DNA of 64,000 bases from Glandiceps talaboti (GCF_964340395.1 NC_135549.1:2955001-3019000), one strand, 5' to 3'; counted from the first letter of the stretch, positions 56,501-57,452 are shown. Program-made: numbers and translations. Notes: generated by a model from the letters alone, not told the origin.

Positions 56501-57026
56501 CTACTGAAAAGTTTAATGTATAGGAAACCTCAGATTAGTGGTCTGAGAGGGAACTAAGTTGATATTGTTATATATATTTTGTAATGTTTACTTCCATATC
56601 TGTATCCAAATGTTTATTACAGTGTACTTCCATGAAATGAATGGAATACATTGTGCAAAAAGCTTTAAATCTAACATCTATGCATTTCAACAGGAAGAAA
56701 ACAAGTTGATTTTTTTACATTCTCAATGAAATTGTGGCATTGTTATTGGAACATTGACGAATGTATCTCTTGATAAATTATTGTCAACCACTGCTTCGTG
56801 TTACAGAATTAGTATTTTTGCCCTATAAAGACAACCACTTACAAATAATTGTTTTTATCTGTTTAGTTCCCAGGCCATTGTCATAACTGCATAAAGATGA
56901 ACACTTACAAAAAATCGTTTTTGTCTGTTTAGTTCCCAGGCCACTGTAAGTCAAGTCAACAGCTATGAAAACCCATGGCCAAAAAGTACTGAAGAGTTTG
57001 GAGACCTCCACAAAACAGAAATTTAA
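572..57026 (+). CDS. Giant multi-EGF, single-CUB, type I transmembrane protein (5' incomplete; spliced from about 81 exons)
   Basis: Span of one spliced gene; the individual exons are listed separately. Seen: 77 exons each carrying one six-cysteine EGF domain, then one CUB exon placed between EGF 75 and EGF 76, then one membrane helix and about 70 cytoplasmic residues. All EGF and CUB exons are phase 1-1, so summed exons stay open to the TAA at 57024. About 3,340 residues are encoded here; the start, signal peptide and any N-terminal domains lie upstream. Many EGFs open with D-[ILV]-[DN]-E-C and carry C-x-[DN]-x4-[FY]-x-C, the calcium-binding and Asp/Asn hydroxylation pattern. Known: such EGF stacks form rod-like extracellular regions in receptors and matrix proteins. 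Inferred: a cell-surface adhesion or signalling receptor with a short tail. It is not Notch, because no LNR, RAM or ankyrin exons are present, and not Crumbs, because no laminin G exons are present. I do not assign an orthologue. Expression and regulation cannot be read because the promoter is outside the window. Confidence 0.93.
686..2138. other. Long intron without recognisable exon
   Basis: 1.45 kb between EGF exons 1 and 2. Both strands were read for cysteine-spaced EGF segments and none was found. The short open frames here show no domain pattern. Confidence 0.6.
2139..2261 (+). CDS. EGF exon 2
   Basis: 123 bp, phase 1-1. Opens AFDPC instead of the usual DxDEC, so this domain probably lacks the calcium-site opening. 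CESTPC, CENGATC and SGPLC are followed by a charged tail KEF. Donor GTAAGC. Confidence 0.93.
2475..2590. repeat. (GTA)n / (TAG)n trinucleotide microsatellite
   Basis: Two near-pure runs of GTA units separated by a TTTATTT interruption, inside the intron before EGF exon 3. The poly-leucine open frame on the minus strand here is only the repeat translated. Confidence 0.95.
2718..2828 (+). CDS. EGF exon 3
   Basis: 111 bp, phase 1-1. CGDEPC and a shortened second loop CNNGLC, then [12 protein letters not shown]. No DxDEC opening and no O-fucose pattern because the loop is one residue short. Acceptor TTCTAG, donor GTAGGT. Confidence 0.93.
2998..3372 (+). CDS. EGF exon 4 with N-terminal Thr/Asp-rich repeat segment
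   Basis: 375 bp, phase 1-1, about three times the usual exon. The first 85 or so residues are repeats built on DGMVTTEGV and [10 protein letters not shown], rich in Thr, Asp, Glu and Gly and free of cysteine. The last 37 or so residues are a normal EGF ([23 protein letters not shown]). The frame is unbroken from the acceptor CCTGCAG to the EGF, so the repeat is coding. The Thr density suggests an O-glycosylated, extended spacer (inference). Donor GTCAGT is less common. Confidence 0.9.
3006..3215 (+). repeat. In-frame coding minisatellite in EGF exon 4
   Basis: Tandem units containing GATGGAATGGTCACTACAGA, at alternating spacings that are multiples of three, giving the Thr/Asp-rich protein repeat. 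Units are very similar to each other, so copy number may vary between alleles. Confidence 0.9.
3373..4087. other. Intron, 715 bp, nothing recognised
   Basis: No cysteine-spaced exon, tandem repeat or RNA gene was seen. It ends in a pyrimidine-rich TTTTTCTTTTTCCAG acceptor. Confidence 0.6.
4088..4201 (+). CDS. EGF exon A1 (module 1)
   Basis: 114 bp, phase 1-1. AVNEC opening, CLSLPC (O-glucose pattern), CLNGGTC (O-fucose pattern), then FDEVNQYTC and [10 protein letters not shown]. Differs from the other A copies by FDEV and VAGY, so it is the most diverged A. Confidence 0.95.
4431..4550 (+). CDS. EGF exon B1 (module 1)
   Basis: 120 bp, phase 1-1. [26 protein letters not shown], ending DIVI. 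Calcium-type opening with O-glucose and O-fucose patterns. Ends with A before donor GTATGT. Confidence 0.95.
4828..4947 (+). CDS. EGF exon C1 (module 1)
   Basis: 120 bp, phase 1-1. [18 protein letters not shown], then a longer loop [10 protein letters not shown] and [10 protein letters not shown]. Acceptor TTTGCAG; donor GTTTGT, a weak form kept in every C copy. Confidence 0.95.
5452..5565 (+). CDS. EGF exon D1 (module 1)
   Basis: 114 bp, phase 1-1. YDDC, CFLSPC, CMNGGLC, then EDGDDMYTC and [10 protein letters not shown]. The last loop fits the EOGT O-GlcNAc pattern. Donor GTAAGG. Confidence 0.95.
5837..5956 (+). CDS. EGF exon E1 (module 1)
   Basis: 120 bp, phase 1-1. [39 protein letters not shown]. 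Carries O-glucose, O-fucose and EOGT patterns plus the C-x-D-x4-Y-x-C hydroxylation pattern. Acceptor TTCCAAG uses an unusual AAG. Confidence 0.95.
6223..6342 (+). CDS. EGF exon E1' (extra copy in module 1)
   Basis: 120 bp, phase 1-1, almost identical to E1 and 386 bp downstream of it. The intron part with TTGAGGTACTCCCTTTG is copied too, so this is a genomic tandem duplication. One difference is CDDDGFTG in place of CVDGFTG. Confidence 0.95.
6852..6965 (+). CDS. EGF exon A2 (module 2)
   Basis: 114 bp, phase 1-1. [38 protein letters not shown]-glucose, O-fucose and EOGT patterns. Donor GTGAGA is shared by A2 to A5. Confidence 0.95.
7226..7345 (+). CDS. EGF exon B2 (module 2)
   Basis: 120 bp, phase 1-1. 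[35 protein letters not shown]. Shares the GSG variant with B5, which suggests exchange between modules. Confidence 0.95.
7637..7756 (+). CDS. EGF exon C2 (module 2)
   Basis: 120 bp, phase 1-1. [33 protein letters not shown]. Donor GTTTGT. Confidence 0.95.
8246..8359 (+). CDS. EGF exon D2 (module 2)
   Basis: 114 bp, phase 1-1. [28 protein letters not shown]. Acceptor AAAACAG, donor GTAAGG. Confidence 0.95.
8669..8788 (+). CDS. EGF exon E2 (module 2)
   Basis: 120 bp, phase 1-1. [30 protein letters not shown]. Acceptor TTCCCAG, donor GTATTC. Confidence 0.95.
9300..9413 (+). CDS. EGF exon A3 (module 3)
   Basis: 114 bp, phase 1-1. [28 protein letters not shown]. Same protein as A2. Confidence 0.95.
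9674..9793 (+). CDS. EGF exon B3 (module 3)
   Basis: 120 bp, phase 1-1. [30 protein letters not shown] end. Acceptor TGGGTAG. Confidence 0.95.
10000..10119 (+). CDS. EGF exon C3 (module 3)
   Basis: 120 bp, phase 1-1. [33 protein letters not shown]. Only 206 bp after B3. Confidence 0.95.
10617..10730 (+). CDS. EGF exon D3 (module 3)
   Basis: 114 bp, phase 1-1. [28 protein letters not shown]. Confidence 0.95.
11033..11152 (+). CDS. EGF exon E3 (module 3)
   Basis: 120 bp, phase 1-1. [30 protein letters not shown]. Confidence 0.95.
11632..11745 (+). CDS. EGF exon A4 (module 4)
   Basis: 114 bp, phase 1-1. DINEC, CLSLPC, CLNGGTC, then [10 protein letters not shown]. The T to N change in the last loop removes the EOGT acceptor; A5 has the same change. 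Confidence 0.95.
11999..12118 (+). CDS. EGF exon B4 (module 4)
   Basis: 120 bp, phase 1-1. [26 protein letters not shown]. Same protein as B3. Confidence 0.95.
12323..12442 (+). CDS. EGF exon C4 (module 4)
   Basis: 120 bp, phase 1-1. [10 protein letters not shown] (V to I), [17 protein letters not shown]. Confidence 0.95.
12917..13030 (+). CDS. EGF exon D4 (module 4)
   Basis: 114 bp, phase 1-1. [27 protein letters not shown], ending ELG. The most changed D copy. Confidence 0.95.
13328..13447 (+). CDS. EGF exon E4 (module 4)
   Basis: 120 bp, phase 1-1. [30 protein letters not shown]. Same protein as E1. Confidence 0.95.
13926..14039 (+). CDS. EGF exon A5 (module 5)
   Basis: 114 bp, phase 1-1. 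[28 protein letters not shown]. Shares the GYNG change with A4. Confidence 0.95.
14301..14420 (+). CDS. EGF exon B5 (module 5)
   Basis: 120 bp, phase 1-1. [26 protein letters not shown]. Matches B2. Confidence 0.95.
14798..14917 (+). CDS. EGF exon C5 (module 5)
   Basis: 120 bp, phase 1-1. [23 protein letters not shown] in place of [16 protein letters not shown]. Donor GTTTGT. Confidence 0.95.
15167..15280 (+). CDS. EGF exon D5 (module 5)
   Basis: 114 bp, phase 1-1. [28 protein letters not shown]. The intron before it is short (249 bp) and unlike the other C-D introns. Confidence 0.95.
15628..15747 (+). CDS. EGF exon E5 (module 5)
   Basis: 120 bp, phase 1-1. [30 protein letters not shown]. 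The T to M change removes the O-fucose pattern. Acceptor has a long T run before ATAG. Confidence 0.95.
15994..16098 (+). pseudogene. Relic of a type E EGF exon
   Basis: Begins TTATTATG after AAG like other E exons and keeps pieces such as TGTTGAGAGGCTACCCTATC and GCACAAATTGTG. It has a frameshift, an early TGA and internal deletions, so it cannot encode an EGF. It lies 366 bp after E5, where E1' sits after E1, so it looks like a dead E' copy. Confidence 0.8.
16646..16759 (+). CDS. EGF exon A6 (partial module 6)
   Basis: 114 bp, phase 1-1. [28 protein letters not shown]. Same protein as A2. The 390 bp before it also reads open in the same frame. Confidence 0.95.
16977..17062. repeat. 46 bp tandem duplication in an intron
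   Basis: Two copies of a unit with CCAACTTGTA and GAAACTTACATCACAC, 46 bp apart, flanked by GCGCGTGCG and CACGCGCAC. Confidence 0.8.
17329..17448 (+). CDS. EGF exon B6 (partial module 6)
   Basis: 120 bp, phase 1-1. [26 protein letters not shown], then DQPIG in place of DIVI, so the exon tail and donor (GTAAAG) differ from B1-B5. Confidence 0.95.
17449..17858. other. Intron, 410 bp, nothing recognised
   Basis: AT-rich sequence without cysteine-spaced frames or repeats, ending in AATTCCCAG. Confidence 0.55.
17859..17975 (+). CDS. EGF exon 33
   Basis: 117 bp, phase 1-1. [35 protein letters not shown]. First EGF after the module block; not a module copy. Confidence 0.95.
18470..18583 (+). CDS. 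EGF exon 34
   Basis: 114 bp, phase 1-1. [35 protein letters not shown] (TG changed to TD). Donor GTAAGT. Confidence 0.94.
18916..19026 (+). CDS. EGF exon 35 with GC 5' splice site
   Basis: 111 bp, phase 1-1. [28 protein letters not shown]. After GAAG the intron begins GCAAGT, not GT. The next GT, 4 bp on, would break the phase 1 rule held by all other exons, so a GC-AG intron is the best reading. Confidence 0.92.
19027..19646. other. GC-AG intron, 620 bp
   Basis: Starts GCAAGT after AAG and ends ATACAG. No other exon was found inside. Confidence 0.75.
19647..19781 (+). CDS. EGF exon 36
   Basis: 135 bp, phase 1-1. Nine extra residues, EQDIVTDVI, precede SACVSLPC; then CENGGTC and [10 protein letters not shown]. 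The EGF resembles that of exon 4 (SACFSLPC and [10 protein letters not shown]), so the two may be old duplicates. Confidence 0.95.
19782..20448. other. Intron with a truncated EGF-like start
   Basis: 667 bp. At 20172 ACAG is followed by ATGTGAATGAATGTTAA, which reads DVNEC then stop. Around 20195-20255 are short direct repeats of TTAAACCAT and TGGAGGGA. Confidence 0.6.
20174..20235 (+). pseudogene. Possible truncated EGF exon start
   Basis: Acceptor ACAG, then the D-V-N-E-C opening of a calcium-type EGF in phase 1, immediately stopped by TAA. No later EGF cysteines follow. It could be chance, but the match includes splice site, phase and motif. Confidence 0.45.
20449..20562 (+). CDS. EGF exon 37
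   Basis: 114 bp, phase 1-1. [36 protein letters not shown]. Confidence 0.95.
20862..20975 (+). CDS. EGF exon 38
   Basis: 114 bp, phase 1-1. [36 protein letters not shown]. Ends QEG. Confidence 0.95.
21180..21296 (+). CDS. EGF exon 39
   Basis: 117 bp, phase 1-1. VVSGC opening, [33 protein letters not shown] is changed to TE. Acceptor GTTAAG uses AAG after a long T/C tract. Confidence 0.93.
21297..21875. other. Intron, 579 bp, nothing recognised
   Basis: Only short open frames without domain pattern; ends CCCTAG. Confidence 0.55.
21876..21989 (+). CDS. EGF exon 40
   Basis: 114 bp, phase 1-1. [36 protein letters not shown]. Calcium, O-glucose and EOGT patterns. Confidence 0.95.
21990..22768. 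other. Intron, 779 bp
   Basis: Holds a short TTTA/TTCA run at 22160-22188; nothing else was recognised. Confidence 0.55.
22769..22882 (+). CDS. EGF exon 41
   Basis: 114 bp, phase 1-1. ETTAC, CDSGPC, a short loop [21 protein letters not shown]. Start chosen at the first AG of TATAGAG, because the second would shift the frame. Donor GTGAGC. Confidence 0.94.
22899..23360 (+). repeat. 45 bp minisatellite, about 10 units
   Basis: Units carry TTCATCAGAGCCATCTAC and AAATATACTGCAGAATG. The usual period is 45 bp, with one longer unit near 23270. It starts 16 bp after the donor of EGF exon 41, and the exon frame reads on through the first seven or so units to TAA near 23218. Confidence 0.9.
23403..23516 (+). 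CDS. EGF exon 42
   Basis: 114 bp, phase 1-1. [36 protein letters not shown]. Strong T-tract acceptor. Confidence 0.95.
23571..23600. repeat. (TGTAT)n pentanucleotide repeat
   Basis: Six perfect TGTAT units in the intron after EGF exon 42. Confidence 0.95.
23846..23962 (+). CDS. EGF exon 43
   Basis: 117 bp, phase 1-1. [38 protein letters not shown] pattern present. Confidence 0.95.
24207..24320 (+). CDS. EGF exon 44
   Basis: 114 bp, phase 1-1. [36 protein letters not shown]. Donor GTAAGA. Confidence 0.95.
24321..24750. other. Intron, 430 bp, nothing recognised
   Basis: AT-rich, no repeats or exon-like frames; ends AATTTCCAG. Confidence 0.55.
24751..24864 (+). CDS. EGF exon 45
   Basis: 114 bp, phase 1-1. 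[35 protein letters not shown]. Not a calcium-type opening. Confidence 0.94.
24865..25586. other. Intron, 722 bp, nothing recognised
   Basis: No exon-like frame; ends GATTTCAG. Confidence 0.55.
25587..25697 (+). CDS. EGF exon 46
   Basis: 111 bp, phase 1-1. ETDEC, CDPNPC, short loop [22 protein letters not shown]. Confidence 0.94.
25904..26020 (+). CDS. EGF exon 47
   Basis: 117 bp, phase 1-1. [35 protein letters not shown]. Donor GTCAGT. Confidence 0.94.
26021..26669. other. Intron, 649 bp, nothing recognised
   Basis: Contains a direct repeat of ACACAGGTAG near 26350; no exon-like frame. Ends TTCTTGCAG. Confidence 0.55.
26670..26780 (+). CDS. EGF exon 48
   Basis: 111 bp, phase 1-1. Very short lead VNPC, then [30 protein letters not shown]. 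Confidence 0.94.
26781..27522. other. Intron, 742 bp, nothing recognised
   Basis: Strongly A-rich in the middle; no exon-like frame. Confidence 0.55.
27523..27636 (+). CDS. EGF exon 49
   Basis: 114 bp, phase 1-1. [36 protein letters not shown]. Confidence 0.95.
27972..28091 (+). CDS. EGF exon 50
   Basis: 120 bp, phase 1-1. [36 protein letters not shown]. Confidence 0.95.
28092..28647. other. Intron, 556 bp
   Basis: Contains a short GT run near 28170-28190. Region 28240-28340 reads unlike its neighbours and might be part of an interspersed element, but I cannot identify it. Confidence 0.5.
28648..28761 (+). CDS. EGF exon 51
   Basis: 114 bp, phase 1-1. [35 protein letters not shown]. Confidence 0.94.
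29081..29194 (+). CDS. EGF exon 52
   Basis: 114 bp, phase 1-1. [35 protein letters not shown]. Donor GTACAT is weak. Confidence 0.95.
29512..29628 (+). CDS. EGF exon 53
   Basis: 117 bp, phase 1-1. [34 protein letters not shown]. Confidence 0.95.
29988..30104 (+). CDS. EGF exon 54
   Basis: 117 bp, phase 1-1. [35 protein letters not shown]. Donor GTACGA is weak. Confidence 0.94.
30105..30974. other. Intron, 870 bp, nothing recognised
   Basis: Two related stretches near 30205 and 30500 share GTATAAAATGA and CATAGTAGT, suggesting an old internal duplication. No exon-like frame. Confidence 0.5.
30975..31088 (+). CDS. EGF exon 55
   Basis: 114 bp, phase 1-1. [35 protein letters not shown]. Donor GTTTGT. 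Confidence 0.95.
31452..31568 (+). CDS. EGF exon 56
   Basis: 117 bp, phase 1-1. [35 protein letters not shown]. Confidence 0.95.
   Translation: MWMIVVQIHVCMVEVVMTEVLMIMCVYVTMDSVETVVK
31832..31942 (+). CDS. EGF exon 57 (parent of the donor-edge minisatellite)
   Basis: 111 bp, phase 1-1. VIDLC, CESGPC, short loop [23 protein letters not shown]. Its last 70 or so bases together with the donor GTAAGT are the unit amplified in the following 1.9 kb. I took the first donor because it keeps a complete EGF and the frame. Confidence 0.92.
31943..33830 (+). repeat. Donor-edge minisatellite, about 29 units of 60-71 bp
   Basis: Each unit repeats the end of EGF exon 57 (AATTCCTACACATGTG, then TGGACAGGAAACAACTGTCA) followed by the exon-intron junction ATTAGTAAGTTATACC. 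Outer units keep GTAAGT. Central units from about 32265 to 33015 mostly read AATAAGT, so the donor GT is lost. The final unit near 33780-33830 is the most diverged. Open frames in this block are the repeat read through, not genes. Confidence 0.95.
34072..34185 (+). CDS. EGF exon 58
   Basis: 114 bp, phase 1-1. DIDDC, CGRNLC (P changed to L), [23 protein letters not shown]. Confidence 0.95.
34206..34221. repeat. Poly-G run
   Basis: An uninterrupted run of 16 G in the intron after EGF exon 58; it could form a G-quadruplex in RNA or be a sequencing length artefact. Confidence 0.9.
34222..34688. other. Intron, nothing recognised
   Basis: No exon-like frame; ends TTTTCCTAG. Confidence 0.5.
34689..34805 (+). 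CDS. EGF exon 59
   Basis: 117 bp, phase 1-1. [35 protein letters not shown]. Donor GTAAGT. Confidence 0.95.
34806..35439. other. Intron, 634 bp, nothing recognised
   Basis: Ends with a short CTTGT repeat and acceptor GTCAAG. Confidence 0.5.
35440..35553 (+). CDS. EGF exon 60
   Basis: 114 bp, phase 1-1. [35 protein letters not shown]. The acceptor is AAG. Confidence 0.94.
35554..36103. other. Intron, 550 bp, nothing recognised
   Basis: AT-rich; no exon-like frame; ends TTTATAG. Confidence 0.5.
36104..36217 (+). CDS. EGF exon 61
   Basis: 114 bp, phase 1-1. [36 protein letters not shown]. Confidence 0.95.
36218..36680. other. Intron, 463 bp, nothing recognised
   Basis: A long plus-strand open frame here is a shadow running out of EGF exon 61 in another frame. 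Confidence 0.5.
36681..36791 (+). CDS. EGF exon 62
   Basis: 111 bp, phase 1-1. DLNEC, CDPDPC, short loop [22 protein letters not shown]. Confidence 0.95.
36792..37198. other. Intron, 407 bp, nothing recognised
   Basis: No exon-like frame; ends ATTTTTTAG. Confidence 0.5.
37199..37309 (+). CDS. EGF exon 63
   Basis: 111 bp, phase 1-1. GLNPC, CDSAPC, short loop [23 protein letters not shown]. Confidence 0.94.
37520..37540 (+). CDS. Candidate 21 nt microexon (Pro/Asn linker)
   Basis: CATTTTTAG acceptor, 21 bases, then donor GTAGGT. In phase 1 it adds ALPPNNT, a short proline linker with an N-x-T glycosylation sequon, between EGF 63 and EGF 64. It has the same phase 1-1 symmetry as all neighbours. 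It is too short to prove from sequence and could be chance. Confidence 0.45.
37759..37875 (+). CDS. EGF exon 64
   Basis: 117 bp, phase 1-1. [36 protein letters not shown]. Confidence 0.95.
38083..38196 (+). CDS. EGF exon 65
   Basis: 114 bp, phase 1-1. [35 protein letters not shown]. Its 3' end plus donor is copied three more times downstream. Confidence 0.94.
38125..38405 (+). repeat. Donor-edge repeats of EGF exon 65 (parent plus three decayed copies)
   Basis: After the true exon end, three stretches repeat TGTGTTCAACTGGATATGAAGG or a variant of it, with flanking TATTTC and ATAGTGATGT, about 70-75 bp apart. The second copy still carries CACTGTGAAATAG with GTAAGG; the others have lost the exon end. 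Confidence 0.88.
38418..38700. other. Possible interspersed repeat fragment in an intron
   Basis: Contains TGACCTTGACCTTC at 38443 and CCAAGGTCAA at 38461, which look like AGGTCA half-sites on both strands. The stretch reads unlike surrounding intron. I cannot name the element. Confidence 0.35.
38772..39239 (+). repeat. Perfect 234 bp tandem duplication spanning a 3' splice site and half an EGF exon
   Basis: Copy 1 is 38772-39005 and copy 2 starts at 39006, with no mismatch that I can see. Each includes the acceptor CTATTTAG and the first 47 or so bases of EGF exon 66. Only the second copy continues into a full EGF. Confidence 0.95.
38959..39035 (+). pseudogene. Truncated first copy of EGF exon 66
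   Basis: Same acceptor and start as the true exon (DKDDC, CLSNPC, CQHFIQC), then runs into repeated intron sequence and stops at TAA 39033-39035. If spliced in, it would truncate the protein. Confidence 0.85.
39193..39306 (+). CDS. EGF exon 66
   Basis: 114 bp, phase 1-1. DKDDC, CLSNPC, unusual second loop [24 protein letters not shown]. Donor GTCAGT. Confidence 0.93.
39602..39718 (+). CDS. EGF exon 67
   Basis: 117 bp, phase 1-1. DINEC, first loop longer by one (CLEYNPC), [23 protein letters not shown]. Confidence 0.94.
39719..40099. other. Intron, 381 bp, nothing recognised
   Basis: No exon-like frame; ends TCTTTACAG. Confidence 0.5.
40100..40216 (+). CDS. EGF exon 68
   Basis: 117 bp, phase 1-1. 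[35 protein letters not shown]. From here on most EGFs lack the calcium-type DxDEC opening. Confidence 0.94.
40518..40640 (+). CDS. EGF exon 69
   Basis: 123 bp, phase 1-1. [37 protein letters not shown]. Confidence 0.94.
40786..40953 (+). CDS. EGF exon 70 with proline-rich lead
   Basis: 168 bp, phase 1-1. About 20 residues rich in Pro ([16 protein letters not shown]) precede CQSSPC, CASDSTC, TAYFC and [10 protein letters not shown]. The lead is likely a stiff spacer between EGFs. Confidence 0.94.
40954..41304. other. Intron, 351 bp, nothing recognised
   Basis: No exon-like frame; ends ATACTGCAG. Confidence 0.5.
41305..41424 (+). CDS. EGF exon 71
   Basis: 120 bp, phase 1-1. [14 protein letters not shown], short loop [21 protein letters not shown]. 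Donor GTTAGT. Confidence 0.94.
41425..41967. other. Intron, 543 bp, nothing recognised
   Basis: AT-rich without repeats; ends TTAATAG. Confidence 0.5.
41968..42099 (+). CDS. EGF exon 72
   Basis: 132 bp, phase 1-1. [40 protein letters not shown]. Ends ACAT before donor GTATGT. Confidence 0.94.
42100..42680. other. Intron, 581 bp, nothing recognised
   Basis: No exon-like frame; ends AATTTATAG. Confidence 0.5.
42681..42806 (+). CDS. EGF exon 73
   Basis: 126 bp, phase 1-1. [39 protein letters not shown]. Donor GTAAAA. Confidence 0.94.
42807..43416. other. Intron, 610 bp, nothing recognised
   Basis: Two related C-rich bits near 42950 and 43020 around TTTCTTTGAGC suggest a short duplication. 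Confidence 0.5.
43417..43542 (+). CDS. EGF exon 74
   Basis: 126 bp, phase 1-1. [37 protein letters not shown]. Its donor GTAAGA must be joined across the 8.4 kb acceptor-edge array. Confidence 0.94.
43606..52050 (+). repeat. Acceptor-edge minisatellite, roughly 145-155 units of 54 or 58 bp
   Basis: The 58 bp unit runs from CTGTGACTGTTATCAACCCA through TGTCTAAGTACTGATTCTAT to ATTACTTGTCCTCTACAG; the 54 bp unit lacks ACTT before GTCC. Each unit holds a branch-point-like TACTGAT about 24 bases before a CTACAG, then the first bases of EGF exon 75. The array sits in the intron between EGF exons 74 and 75 and ends inside exon 75. Runs of 54 bp units are open on both strands, giving false open frames. 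The unit number is estimated from length. Confidence 0.97.
45340..50460 (+). repeat. Higher-order duplication of 2,562 bp inside the array
   Basis: Marker variants recur exactly 2,562 bp apart: GTGCTGAGTC at about 45996 and 48558, AATGCATGTC at about 46592 and 49154, and the four-unit 54 bp runs at 45620 and 48182 and at 46126 and 48688. Edges are approximate. Confidence 0.85.
52023..52151 (+). CDS. EGF exon 75 (parent of the acceptor-edge array)
   Basis: 129 bp, phase 1-1. [36 protein letters not shown]. Its first 29 or so bases are the ones repeated upstream. Only the acceptor at 52021-52022 leads into the full EGF in frame; the copy just before it runs into TAA. Confidence 0.93.
52328..52560. 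repeat. (TTCTA)n-rich degenerate microsatellite
   Basis: Many CTATT and TTCTA units, interrupted, between EGF exon 75 and the CUB exon. It also supplies a pyrimidine-rich stretch upstream of the CUB acceptor. Confidence 0.92.
52606..52968 (+). CDS. CUB domain exon
   Basis: 363 bp, phase 1-1, one exon for the whole domain. Seen: C at about residue 6, the hallmark [16 protein letters not shown], a hydrophobic strand [20 protein letters not shown], then [20 protein letters not shown]. This matches the CUB pattern, including the acidic residues that bind calcium in many CUBs. The usual fourth cysteine (LCG) is missing, so one of the three cysteines is unpaired. CUB domains bind protein or glycan partners; a ligand cannot be named here. 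It is the only CUB in the window and sits near the membrane, between EGF 75 and EGF 76. Confidence 0.93.
52955..53345 (+). repeat. Donor-edge-like repeats after the CUB exon, about 4-5 units of 65-70 bp
   Basis: Units with CTTACCAAATGATAAGTATA, TTGTCATGGTAACAAGTG and TGATGTATGAGATAAGTTGA. The first unit overlaps the CUB exon end (ACTTACCAAAAG, then GTGAGTGTGTCATAGTAAC), so the repeat seems to have grown from the exon-intron junction. Confidence 0.72.
53350..53465. repeat. Short tandem repeat, about 2.5 units of 57 bp
   Basis: Repeats of CCATTGGAGC, GTGACTGA or ATGACTGA, and AGCACCTACAC in the same intron. Confidence 0.75.
53547..53654 (+). CDS. EGF exon 76
   Basis: 108 bp, phase 1-1, the shortest EGF exon. 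[15 protein letters not shown], a short loop [18 protein letters not shown]. Donor GTAAGT. Confidence 0.94.
53655..54150. other. Intron, 496 bp, with a possible EGF relic
   Basis: At 53959, after CTGTGCAG, phase 1 reads [14 protein letters not shown], resembling the start of EGF exon 76, but with no later EGF cysteines and no donor. Otherwise nothing was recognised. Confidence 0.5.
53959..54027 (+). pseudogene. Possible decayed copy of an EGF exon start
   Basis: C-SQYR-C matches C-GQYV-C of EGF exon 76 in spacing and phase, behind a good acceptor. The CNGGxC loop and donor are absent. Confidence 0.4.
54151..54273 (+). CDS. EGF exon 77 (last EGF)
   Basis: 123 bp, phase 1-1. [35 protein letters not shown], then a tail AEPAS leading to the juxtamembrane region. 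Calcium-type opening. Confidence 0.95.
54274..54882. other. Intron, 609 bp, nothing recognised
   Basis: No exon-like frame; ends TTATACAG. Confidence 0.5.
54883..55015 (+). CDS. Juxtamembrane and transmembrane exon
   Basis: 133 bp, phase 1 in, phase 2 out; the first exon that breaks the 1-1 rule. An acidic extracellular stalk ([14 protein letters not shown]) is followed by a helix of about 21 residues, [21 protein letters not shown], ending at KQYQAR. Basic residues after the helix place the C-terminus in the cytoplasm, making a type I protein. The GxxxG-like AGVGG could favour helix pairing (inference). Confidence 0.93.
55016..55851. other. Intron, 836 bp
   Basis: Apart from the TGCG/TG repeat, nothing was recognised. 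Ends TCTAATTTCAG. Confidence 0.55.
55109..55160. repeat. (TGCG)n / (TG)n simple repeat
   Basis: A TTTG, TGCG and TGTG run in the intron after the membrane exon. Confidence 0.9.
55852..55968 (+). CDS. Cytoplasmic tail exon 1
   Basis: 117 bp, phase 2-2. Continues the basic stretch ([12 protein letters not shown]), then [28 protein letters not shown]. The basic cluster suits the membrane inner face. PPVDRY and TSPEE are possible signalling sites, but no domain is present. Confidence 0.88.
55969..56932. other. Intron, 964 bp, ending in a duplicated acceptor
   Basis: Mostly featureless; the last 108 bp hold two copies of the 3' splice region 66 bp apart. Confidence 0.6.
56825..56956 (+). repeat. 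Duplicated 3' splice region (66 bp offset)
   Basis: Two diverged copies of ATAAAGA, ACACTTACAA, CTGTTTAGTTCCCAGGCCA and neighbours. The first acceptor (exon from 56867) would give GSQAIVITA then TAA; the second (exon from 56933) gives the longer tail. Confidence 0.9.
56933..57026 (+). CDS. Last coding exon (cytoplasmic C-terminus)
   Basis: 94 coding bp from phase 2 to TAA 57024-57026. Encodes [16 protein letters not shown], then [13 protein letters not shown]. The last four residues KTEI fit a class I PDZ ligand (S/T-x-hydrophobic), and YENP is a possible phosphotyrosine or adaptor site. I chose the second of two acceptors because the first stops after nine residues. Confidence 0.87.
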
Positions 57027-57452
57027 CATTCTTAGCATCTTCATGTGTATGTAAATAATATTAAATAATGAATGGAATTTACCTACAAATATTTGAGTGA
57101 CATTCAGAATATAATATTTATAATTAATATATAATTATTAAATTGAGACTAGAGTGTTACATTGGATTTGAAAAACAAAAAGATATCTTTGCTAATTTTA
57201 ATACAAAACAAGTACAAAGTATTAAAAATAATATTTGCTACAACAATCTATGTATAAGACAGCTTTGTTGATTTTTTGTAAAATCCTGTAGTTTCCAATT
57301 GGTTAGATAAATGAACTGCATTTATTGATGTAACTTTTACAATTTTTTGAAGATCTTCGGAAAAAAAAATATAGTCATGTTCTATTTTTAAGTTTTAGTT
57401 GATGAATTTAGAATGTTTGCATCATCCACAGAATATTGTGTGTAATCATAGC

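Noticed and set aside
572-57026. Notch or Crumbs orthologue
   Set aside because: No LNR, HD, RAM, ankyrin or laminin G exons; a CUB lies before the last two EGFs and the tail is only about 70 residues.
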